From Deltaproteobacteria bacterium (lineage in GTDB: Bacteria > Myxococcota > Myxococcia > SLRQ01), in the NCBI GenBank assembly GCA_029210625.1, contig JARGFU010000034.1, positions 1 to 44,142 on the forward strand: a DNA stretch of 44,142 bases, given 5' to 3'. The stretch's first letter is position 1; each line of letters begins with the position of its first letter. Positions 1-6,126 of this stretch are shown in pieces. A program made the position numbers and the translations under genes. The notes under the pieces are model-generated. The model ran no database searches. It was given only the letters and a program-made list of their open reading frames with translations, and was not told the origin of the DNA.

Positions 1-317
1 ACGGCCCGCCTGTGTGCATAAGAAAACTGTCTACGAAACCGGATCAAGTCCAGGGCGCCTGCCTGCCGAGCCTGCCCGAGCTCATCGCCGACCTGTCGGC
101 GCCGAAGTACACCTACCGCAACGCGCGCGGCCTCTTCCAGCTCGAGAGCAAGGACGCGATGCGAGCCCGGGGAATGCGCTCACCGGACATCGGCGACGCC
201 ATCGCCCTGACCTTCGCGGAGCCGGTGGCGATGCCGTCCACCGACCCGCTGCGCGAGGCGATCTTCGGGCACCGCCAGGACCGCGCCCACATCGACTTCG
301 ACCCCTTCGCGAGGTGA
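1..317 (+). CDS. Phage terminase large subunit, C-terminal part (cut by window edge)
   Basis: The frame is open to the left edge, so only about 104 C-terminal residues are visible. The end of the protein reads as the tail of the RNase H-like nuclease domain of tailed-phage large terminases: a segment LESKDAMRARGMRSPDIGDA followed by IALTF. In this family the last aspartate of the S-P-D-x-x-D-A motif helps bind metal. The enzyme cuts concatemeric phage DNA and pumps it into proheads. It lies directly before the portal gene, the usual order, with three bases to the next start. The GTG at 12 is an internal valine codon, not a start. The ATPase half must lie outside the window. Confidence 0.8.
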   Translation, partial: GPPVCIRKLSTKPDQVQGACLPSLPELIADLSAPKYTYRNARGLFQLESKDAMRARGMRSPDIGDAIALTFAEPVAMPSTDPLREAIFGHRQDRAHIDFDPFAR

Positions 318-320
318 CCC

Positions 321-527
321 ATGTGCACGGGAACTGGCATCGCCACCATCACGGACAACCGCCCGGAGAAGGAGCCGCCGCCCACGGTGGATCCCGTGGT
401 CGAGGAGGCACGCAGGGCCTCGCTCGAGAAGTCGCGCCGGAAGTACGGGCTGCGGGCGACGCTGCTGGGCTCGGAGCCCTCGATCGGCGAGGAGCTGGGC
501 GACCGGAGGACCCTCATCGGTAGCTGA
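321..527 (+). CDS. Small phage protein between terminase and portal
   Basis: A 68-residue protein starting at an ATG three bases after the terminase stop. It begins MCTGTG, is proline- and glutamate-rich in the middle, and ends with a basic patch followed by RATLLG. Short proteins with a Cys near the N-terminus and a terminal xTLLG-type motif are common between terminase and portal genes in podovirus-type prophages. Their function is not established. There is no membrane segment. Assignment to the packaging/portal region rests on position and the weak terminal motif. Confidence 0.6.
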   Translation: MCTGTGIATITDNRPEKEPPPTVDPVVEEARRASLEKSRRKYGLRATLLGSEPSIGEELGDRRTLIGS

Positions 528-529
528 AG

Positions 530-2224
530 ATGGCGGAGCTCTCCCGAAAGAAGCGGTACCTCTCCCGCTACGAGGCGCTCAAGCGCAAGCGCGAGCCGAA
601 GATGGCCGTCTGGCGCGCGCTGTCGGAGCAGCTCTCGCCCCACCGGTTCAAGGACGGGATGGACGACGACCCGGCCGCGCGCTCGCGCTGGGCCGCCATC
701 ATCAACAACACCCCGGTCCTCGCGCTGCGCACCCTGGCGGCCGGGATGATGACGGGTATCACCAGCCCGGCGCGGCGGTGGTTCCGGCTGACGGTGGCCG
801 ACCCCAAGCTCGGACGGCTCACCTCGGTGCGGGAGTTCCTCTACGAGGTAGAGCGGCGGATGGAAGAGGTCTTCGCCCGCTCGAACATCTACAACGTCCT
901 CTTCGAGATCTACGAAGACCTCGGGAGCCTAGGCCCCGCGGTGCTGGTCATCGATGAGGACGAGGAGGACGTCATCCGGGCCTACTCGCTGCTCGCCGGC
1001 ACCTACTGCCTGGCGGCCAACTCCCGGCGCCGGGTCGACACCCTCTACCGAGAGGTCGTGATGACCGTCGAGGCCATCGAGGAGAAGTTCGGCCTCGAGA
1101 ACGCCTCGGAGAGCCTGCGCAAGCTGCGGACCGAGAACCGCCTCGACGAAGACGTGCTGCTGCTGCACGTCGTCGAGCCCGACCGGCAGTTCGACGGCCG
1201 GCTGCTCGGAGAGCACCGCTTCCCCTATCGCAGCGTCTGGCTCGAGCTCGAGAAAAACCGCGACGACCTGATCCTCCACGAGGGGGGGCAGTTCTCGCAG
1301 CCGTTCGTCGCGTCCCGGTGGGCCGGCGACGAGTACGGCTACAGCCCGGGAATGCTGACCCTGGGCGACGCGAAGGGCCTGCAACAGCTCGAGCTCGACA
1401 AGGCGAAGGCCTCGAGGAAGGTGACCGACCCGCCGATGAAGGCGCCGGACAACCTGCGCACCGGCCGGGTCTCCCTTGTCCCAGGAGACATCACCCGCTA
1501 CCCGCGGGGTATGGGGGCGGACTCGATCACTCCCGCCCAGGTCCTGCCGCCTGCGGCGATCACCATCTTCGACAACTCGATCAACAACCACGAAGAGCGG
1601 GTCAACGCCGGCCTCTACGCCAACCTCTGGGTCTCCCTGCTCGCGCGCGAGGGGCAGCCCCTGACGGCCCGGGAGGTCGCCGAGCGCCACCAGGAGAAGC
1701 TCCTCCAGCTCGGCGGGGTCGTCGAGCGGCTCAACGACGAGCTGCTCGATCCGCTGGTCGACCGGGTCTTCGACATCATGCTGCGCTCCGGCGAGCTCCC
1801 CCCGGCCCCGCCGGAGCTCGAGGGGATGCCCTTGCAGGTCGAGTACCTCTCGATCGTCACCCAGGCGCAGCGGATGGTCGGCTACTCCGGGGTGCAGGAG
1901 TTCCTGAACGCCGCGCTCGGACTGGCCGGGGCGGACTCGACCGTGGCCGACCGCGTCGACCTCGACGCGGCGATCTCGATCATCGCCGAGATGCTCGGCG
2001 TCCCGCCGGCGATCGTGCGCAGCCTCGAGGCAGTCGAGCAGATCCGGCAGCAGAGGGCCCAGCAGCAGCAGCAGCAGAGAGCGCTGGAGGCCGGGGCCCA
2101 GGTCGCCCAGAGCGCTCGCGACCTCGGCCAGGTCGACATGACCGACGACAACGCCGCCTCCAGGCTCATCGAGCAGCTCAGCCCGGTGGCGGCCGCGCAG
2201 GTCGGGAAAGGGCAGCCGGGATGA
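530..2224 (+). CDS. Portal (head-tail connecting) protein
   Basis: 564 residues, in the range of podovirus portals. The N-terminal segment around residues 58-86 (INNTPVLALRTLAAGMMTGI, then TSPARRWFRL) is the signature of the head-tail connecting protein family. Portals form a dodecameric ring at one capsid vertex through which the terminase packs DNA and from which the tail hangs. The C-terminus is helical and glutamine-rich (QQRAQQQQQQ near residue 510), as often seen in the crown region. The start ATG at 530 follows the preceding stop by two bases. The stop overlaps the next gene's start in an ATGA arrangement, indicating coupled translation. Confidence 0.92.
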   Translation: MAELSRKKRYLSRYEALKRKREPKMAVWRALSEQLSPHRFKDGMDDDPAARSRWAAIINNTPVLALRTLAAGMMTGITSPARRWFRLTVADPKLGRLTSVREFLYEVERRMEEVFARSNIYNVLFEIYEDLGSLGPAVLVIDEDEEDVIRAYSLLAGTYCLAANSRRRVDTLYREVVMTVEAIEEKFGLENASESLRKLRTENRLDEDVLLLHVVEPDRQFDGRLLGEHRFPYRSVWLELEKNRDDLILHEGGQFSQPFVASRWAGDEYGYSPGMLTLGDAKGLQQLELDKAKASRKVTDPPMKAPDNLRTGRVSLVPGDITRYPRGMGADSITPAQVLPPAAITIFDNSINNHEERVNAGLYANLWVSLLAREGQPLTAREVAERHQEKLLQLGGVVERLNDELLDPLVDRVFDIMLRSGELPPAPPELEGMPLQVEYLSIVTQAQRMVGYSGVQEFLNAALGLAGADSTVADRVDLDAAISIIAEMLGVPPAIVRSLEAVEQIRQQRAQQQQQQRALEAGAQVAQSARDLGQVDMTDDNAASRLIEQLSPVAAAQVGKGQPG

Positions 2225-2595
2225 GCGACCGGGTGCACCACGGTCAGACCTCGGATGAGGAGGTCCAGGCGAAGCTGGCCCGCCTCGACCAGAAGGTGGA
2301 CGAGGCCTGGGACCACCGGCTCTCCCACGTCATGCGCTCGAGCCAGGGGCGAGCCTTCGTGTGGGGGTTGGTCCTCTCCGCCGGCCTCTACGAGGGCGAC
2401 TTCGAGCCCGACGCGAACCGCACCTACTTTCTCGAGGGCCGGCGCTCGGTCGGCCTCGACCTGATGAGGGAGACCCAGCGGGTCTGCCCCGAGCACCATG
2501 TGTTGATGATTCAGGAGCGAATCACCGAGGCGGCGCTGGACGAGAAGCTGCGCGCCGCCATCACGAACCACGTGCCCAAGTCCAGGGAGGACTGA
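2221..2595 (+). CDS. Bbp19-like phage structural protein
   Basis: 124 residues starting at the ATG that overlaps the portal stop (ATGA). The central part (SSQGRAFVWGLVLSAGLYEG, then a stretch ending YFLEGRRSVGLDLM) followed by HHVLMIQE matches the pattern of the Bbp19 family. That family is named after Bordetella podophage BPP-1 and lies next to the portal in many podovirus-type prophages. The family is linked to the virion by gene position; its molecular role is not settled. The same frame stays open far upstream over the portal gene, but that extension is a GC-driven shadow. Confidence 0.7.
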   Translation: MSDRVHHGQTSDEEVQAKLARLDQKVDEAWDHRLSHVMRSSQGRAFVWGLVLSAGLYEGDFEPDANRTYFLEGRRSVGLDLMRETQRVCPEHHVLMIQERITEAALDEKLRAAITNHVPKSRED

Positions 2596-2597
2596 CC

Positions 2598-3389
2598 ATG
2601 GCCGAGACCACCGATCCGAAGACCACCCAGCCCGAGAACCCGCCCGCCGCCCCGGCCGAGCCGGCGCAGACCGGCGGCAGCGCTCCGGCGGCGACGCCCG
2701 AGAGCGAGGCCTCCACCTCCGAGGGCCAGGCCCCGGCCGAGCCCGAGGGCACCCTCCTCGGCAAGCAGGAGCCGGCCGAGTCCGGTGCAGAGGGCGCCGA
2801 GGGTGACACCAAGGCCGAGGGCGACGAGCCCGCGCCCATCGAGCTCGCCTTCCCCGAGGGGGTCGAGGTCGACCAGGCGTTGCTCGAGGAGTTCAAGCCC
2901 CTGGCCGCCGAGCTCGGCCTCGACAGCGAGGGCGCCCAGAGGGTCGCCGACCTCTACCGCAGCGCCATCGAGCGCCAGGGCCAGGCGGCCCAGGAGGCCG
3001 TGAAGGTCCAGGAGGCCACCTGGCGGCAGGCCGCCATGAAGGACGAGGAACTCACCTCCGCCTTCGGCGAGAAGGGCCTGGACTCGGCGATCGCCTCGGC
3101 GAGGCGGGCCCTGACCCACTTCGGCACCCCCGAGCTCGCCGCCGAGCTCGAGAAGTCCGGCCACGGCTCGAACCCCGAGATCCTCCGGGTGCTCGCCCGG
3201 GTGGGCGCGCAGCTCAAGGAGGACACCTTCGAGGGCCCGGGCTCGGGCGGCAGCGTCTCCACCGAGGAGGAGCAGCTCCGCAAGGACTACCCCTCGATGT
3301 ACGCGCCGGGCGCGAAGCCCTCGGCCACCGGCAACACCGAGGAGGACCAGCTGCGCAAGGACTACCCCTCGATGTACCGCGGCGGCTGA
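2598..3389 (+). CDS. Capsid scaffolding protein
   Basis: 263 residues, starting at the ATG two bases after the previous stop. Residues 1-75 are a low-complexity Pro/Ala/Glu/Thr stretch. Residues 80-205 are predicted helical with a repeated pattern (VDQALLEEFKPLAAELGLDS; WRQAAMKDEEL; ALTHFGTPELAAELEKSGHG; NPEILRVLARVG) seen in podovirus scaffold proteins encoded just before the major capsid gene. The last 43 residues hold two copies of EE(E/D)QLRKDYPSMY, from a 42-bp duplication. The short LRKDYPSMY peptide may be the capsid-binding tail, so its doubling is notable. Scaffolds guide prohead assembly and leave before packaging. Confidence 0.75.
   Translation: MAETTDPKTTQPENPPAAPAEPAQTGGSAPAATPESEASTSEGQAPAEPEGTLLGKQEPAESGAEGAEGDTKAEGDEPAPIELAFPEGVEVDQALLEEFKPLAAELGLDSEGAQRVADLYRSAIERQGQAAQEAVKVQEATWRQAAMKDEELTSAFGEKGLDSAIASARRALTHFGTPELAAELEKSGHGSNPEILRVLARVGAQLKEDTFEGPGSGGSVSTEEEQLRKDYPSMYAPGAKPSATGNTEEDQLRKDYPSMYRGG
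3261..3377 (+). repeat. 42-bp direct duplication inside scaffold gene
   Basis: Two 42-bp copies at 3261-3302 and 3336-3377 differ at only a few positions, and their starts are 75 bases apart, so the frame is kept. Each encodes TEE(E/D)QLRKDYPSMY. The copies sit at the extreme C-terminus of the scaffold. Confidence 0.85.
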
Positions 3390-3463
3390 AAGCCACCTCT
3401 CGAACCCCTTCAACCCTCTTTCGAACGCAGTTTCAACCCTCCCCTGAACCCAAGGAGTGAATC
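3390..3463 (+). promoter_or_regulatory. Leader of the major capsid gene with repeated TTCAACCCTC
   Basis: This 74-base gap is the longest non-coding stretch so far in an otherwise overlapping operon. It is rich in C, T and A, with TTCAACCCTC twice (one copy ends near 3418, the other near 3441). It also contains CCTCTCGAACC at 3396-3406, which recurs at 4495-4505 ahead of the cement gene. A strong Shine-Dalgarno (AAGGAG) lies just before the capsid ATG. It is likely an unstructured leader that boosts capsid translation. A promoter or processing site is possible but not shown. Confidence 0.45.
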
Positions 3464-4402
3464 ATGGCCACCATTGGCTCCGACAATCCCACCATCGCCG
3501 ACTGGGTGAAGTTCATCGACCCGAAGGGCGCGCCCGCCCGCGTCGTCGAGAAGCTCGCCCAGGAGAACCCCCTCGTCGAGATCATGACCGCGAAGGAGGG
3601 CAACCTCCCCACCGGCCACCGGGTCTCGGCCCGCAACGCGCTCCCCTCGCTCGGGTGGCGTGAGATCAACGGCGGTGTGGCGCCGAGCAAGAGCCGCCGC
3701 GAGACGATCGACGAGTCCTGCGGCATCCTGCAGGGCTACTCGCAGGTCGACGAGGACCGGGGCTTCATGCAGGCCATGGCCAACGAGGTGGAGACGGGCT
3801 TCGCCTACTTCTCCACCTCGGTGACCCCGAGCAAGTTCCACGGGCTCATCCCGCGGCTCGACGCGCTCTCCGACGCCCAGGTGGTCGCCGGCGATCCCTC
3901 GCCCAGCGGCGCCGACCAGGCCTCGATCCTGCTGTGCGTCTTCGCCCCGGACACCGTCTACTCGGTCTTCCCGAACGGCAGCAGCGCCGGGATCACCCAC
4001 GAGGACCGGGGGCTGCAGACCATCGACGACGGCTCGGGCGGCAAGTACGACGCCTGGGTCACGAAGTGGAAGTGGAAGATCGGCCTGGTCGTCGAGAACA
4101 AGAACTACATCGCGCGCGCCTGCAACATCGACGTCTCGCAGCTCAAGGCCGACGCCTCCTCGGGCACCGACCTGCTCGACCTGCTCACCGTGCTCCACGA
4201 CACCGTCAAGAGCACCCGGGTGGGCCGGCCGGCCTACTTCATGCCCAAGAGCGTGAAGACCATGGTGCAGCGCCAGGCCCAGAAGAAGCAGAGCAACCTG
4301 CTCGACTGGATCGACCGGGGCGGCCAGCAGGTCGCCACCTGGCTCGGGATCCCCATGTACGTCTCCGACGGCATGACCACCTCCGAGGCCATCGTCTCCT
4401 GA
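3464..4402 (+). CDS. Major capsid protein
   Basis: 312 residues. The body matches the HK97-fold capsid group found in podovirus-type prophages with Bbp16/Bbp19 proteins. Recognisable blocks include the N-terminal VEKLAQENPLVEIMTAKEGN, YFSTSVTPSKFHGLIPR near residue 115, VYSVFPNGSSAGITHEDRG near 165, and KWKWKIGLVVENKNYIARAC near 205. It is preceded by a strong AAGGAG ribosome site and a long leader and followed by a 14-bp hairpin, all fitting a very highly expressed gene. Codon use is strongly biased to C/G-ending codons. It assembles the icosahedral shell around the scaffold. Confidence 0.9.
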   Translation: MATIGSDNPTIADWVKFIDPKGAPARVVEKLAQENPLVEIMTAKEGNLPTGHRVSARNALPSLGWREINGGVAPSKSRRETIDESCGILQGYSQVDEDRGFMQAMANEVETGFAYFSTSVTPSKFHGLIPRLDALSDAQVVAGDPSPSGADQASILLCVFAPDTVYSVFPNGSSAGITHEDRGLQTIDDGSGGKYDAWVTKWKWKIGLVVENKNYIARACNIDVSQLKADASSGTDLLDLLTVLHDTVKSTRVGRPAYFMPKSVKTMVQRQAQKKQSNLLDWIDRGGQQVATWLGIPMYVSDGMTTSEAIVS

Positions 4403-4415
4403 TCGTGGCTCCTCC

Positions 4416-4449
4416 TCGCGGTGGGGGCGTGCGGTCGCCCCCACCGCGA
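4416..4449 (+). terminator. 14-bp perfect hairpin after the capsid gene
   Basis: The arm 4416-4429 (TCGCGGTGGGGGCG) pairs perfectly with 4436-4449 around a six-base loop (4430-4435). No T-run follows, so it may act as a weak or partial terminator, or protect the 3' end of the capsid mRNA. Confidence 0.7.
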
Positions 4450-4519
4450 AGGCCCCCGCTCTCATCCCTCCTCCGCACTCTGTTTCTCTCCTCTCCTCTC
4501 GAACCGAAAGGAACCCACC

Positions 4520-4918
4520 ATGATCGGTGACGCGAAGAACAAGCTCTCCAACAACCAGGCCCTCGCCGGGACCTCGGTCGTGCAGTCGACCGACGTCTAC
4601 AACGCCGGCGCGGCCCTCGACCTCGGCGCCGGCGGCCGCCCGAAGGCCTTCACCCGCATCGAGGACACCCCGACCGGCACCTCGCCGACCCTCCAGGTCG
4701 AGTTCTGCGGCTACGACGACGAGGCCCGCACCACGGGCAAGGTCGTCTTCGGCCACCTGCCGGCTGCGGCCCGGGCGAAGGACGACTTCCTCGAGGTCCC
4801 CATCGCCAGCACGGGCAAGAAGAAGCGCTGGTACGGCTTCGAGTACCTGCAGGGCGGCACCACCCCCGTCCACAACGTCACCTCGGGCCTCGCCCTCGAC
4901 CTGCAGCAGAACGACTAA
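4520..4918 (+). CDS. Bbp16-like capsid cement protein
   Basis: 132 residues from the ATG at 4520, preceded by AAAGGAA. The pattern MIGDAKNKLSNNQAL near the start, a beta-rich middle, and a C-terminal LALDLQ fits the Bbp16 family of small proteins that decorate or stabilise capsids and are encoded right after the major capsid gene. The frame is open further upstream, but that stretch crosses the hairpin and is not coding. Its leader shares the 11-mer CCTCTCGAACC with the capsid gene leader, and it is followed by its own hairpin. It should be made in amounts close to the capsid protein. Confidence 0.75.
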   Translation: MIGDAKNKLSNNQALAGTSVVQSTDVYNAGAALDLGAGGRPKAFTRIEDTPTGTSPTLQVEFCGYDDEARTTGKVVFGHLPAAARAKDDFLEVPIASTGKKKRWYGFEYLQGGTTPVHNVTSGLALDLQQND

Positions 4919-4926
4919 GGGTCGCT

Positions 4927-4957
4927 GATGGGTGAGCCCGCGAGGGGCTCACCCATC
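4927..4957 (+). terminator. 13-bp perfect hairpin after the cement gene
   Basis: The arm 4927-4939 (GATGGGTGAGCCC) pairs perfectly with 4945-4957 around a five-base loop. It sits eight bases after the cement stop and before the ribosome site of the next gene. No T-tract is present. Confidence 0.7.
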
Positions 4958-5003
4958 GCCCGAGTCCCTTCCTCCATCCTTCACCCCATTCCAGGAGAAC
5001 GTC

Positions 5004-5438
5004 ATGGGAAAGACCGTCACCGAGACCAAGAAGGCCGCCGAGGCCGAGGTCACCGAGCCCAAGCGCAAGCCCGAGGTGCCCCGGTACCTCGTCAAGAAGC
5101 CCTTCTACCGGAAGGGGCGCTACGTCGCCGCCTCCAACGACGACCCCAAGCGCCTCGAGTACGACGGCGAGCCCTCGAGCAAGTGGGAGCCCCTCAACGA
5201 GGAGGCCCGCAAGGCCCTGGTCGAGCTGGCCATGAAGCGCCGGGAGCTCGAGACCAACAAGAAGAGCGGCGAGTCCATCGCGCTCGAGCGCGAGATCGAC
5301 CGGCTGCTGGGCCTGGACCTCGGTGAGGTCCTCGCCGCCGCCCAGGCGCCCGAGGAGCCCGACGAGGCCCCGGAGGAGCCCTTCGTCCTCTCCGAGGCCC
5401 CGGTCGCCTCGCGTGCCTCCGACAACCTCATCCTCTGA
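5004..5438 (+). CDS. Small capsid-region phage protein, function unknown
   Basis: 144 residues. The ATG at 5004 has CAGGAG about nine bases upstream; an earlier in-frame ATG at 4932 lies inside the hairpin and is not credible. The N-terminus is basic (residues 1-40), then PFYRKGRYVAASNDDPKRL suggests a small beta unit, followed by charged helix (residues 60-110) and an acidic Pro/Glu tail. Similar short proteins with an FYRxGRYV motif sit between capsid and adaptor genes in related prophages. The role is unknown; a head-completion or minor capsid function is a guess from position. Confidence 0.65.
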   Translation: MGKTVTETKKAAEAEVTEPKRKPEVPRYLVKKPFYRKGRYVAASNDDPKRLEYDGEPSSKWEPLNEEARKALVELAMKRRELETNKKSGESIALEREIDRLLGLDLGEVLAAAQAPEEPDEAPEEPFVLSEAPVASRASDNLIL

Positions 5439-5458
5439 CCCAAGAGCGGGGGTCGCTC

Positions 5459-5488
5459 GCCCGGCGGGTGCCGTAAGGCCCGCCGGGC
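5459..5488 (+). terminator. 10-bp hairpin before the tail genes
   Basis: The arm 5459-5468 (GCCCGGCGGG) pairs perfectly with 5479-5488 around TGCCGTAAGG, within which CC and GG can extend the stem. It is the third such hairpin in a row after a capsid-region gene, and the last before the overlapping tail genes. Confidence 0.65.
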
Positions 5489-5511
5489 ACCTCCCCTGCA
5501 CGCCGCTCTAG

Positions 5512-6126
5512 ATGGCCACCAACAAGCACCAGATCGCCAACCTTGCCCTCTCCCGCATCGGGTCCACGAAGTTCGTCACGGACTTCGACACCGACGCGAC
5601 GGCCGAGGCCCGGGCCATCAAGCAGATCTACGACTTGATCCTCGACGACATCCTCGAGGCGGTTCGGCCGCAGTTCGCGCTGCGGCGGGCCACCCTGGTT
5701 GAGGACACGGCGTCCACCCACGCTGACGTGGAGTGGGCCTACAAGTACAGCCTCCCCTCGGCCCTCGTCTGCATCGTCGGCCTCGAGAACGCCGCCGGCC
5801 GCCTGGTCCGCTCGGACCAGCGCCTGGCCTACGCCCTCGAACACGACGGCACCAAGCAGGTGCTGATGACCGACGAGGCAGACGCGGTGCTCATCTATGT
5901 GTATCGCGAGACCACGACCACCCTCTACCCGCCGAGCTTCACCTCGGCCCTCGCATGGCAGCTCGCCGCCGAGCTCGCCCGCTCCATCAAGGTGAGCGCG
6001 CGCCTCGCGGCCGAGGCCGACCGGATGGCGCTCATCGCCATCATGGAGGCCCGCGCCCAGGCCGAGTCCCAGGGTGAGACCGGCGGAGAGCCGCTACCGG
6101 CGGAGCTCGCCGCGAGGAACTCCTGA
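5512..6126 (+). CDS. Head-tail adaptor, tail tubular protein A (T7 gp11-like)
   Basis: 204 residues. The N-terminal block (IANLALSRIGSTKFVTDFDT, then EARAIKQIYDLILDDILEAV near residue 50) is typical of gp11-like adaptors, as is a later SALAWQLAAELARSIKVS helix near residue 145. The protein forms the ring between portal and tail nozzle. It starts 23 bases after a hairpin and ends in a TGATG overlap with the nozzle gene, the expected partner. Length is close to T7 gp11. Confidence 0.85.
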   Translation: MATNKHQIANLALSRIGSTKFVTDFDTDATAEARAIKQIYDLILDDILEAVRPQFALRRATLVEDTASTHADVEWAYKYSLPSALVCIVGLENAAGRLVRSDQRLAYALEHDGTKQVLMTDEADAVLIYVYRETTTTLYPPSFTSALAWQLAAELARSIKVSARLAAEADRMALIAIMEARAQAESQGETGGEPLPAELAARNS

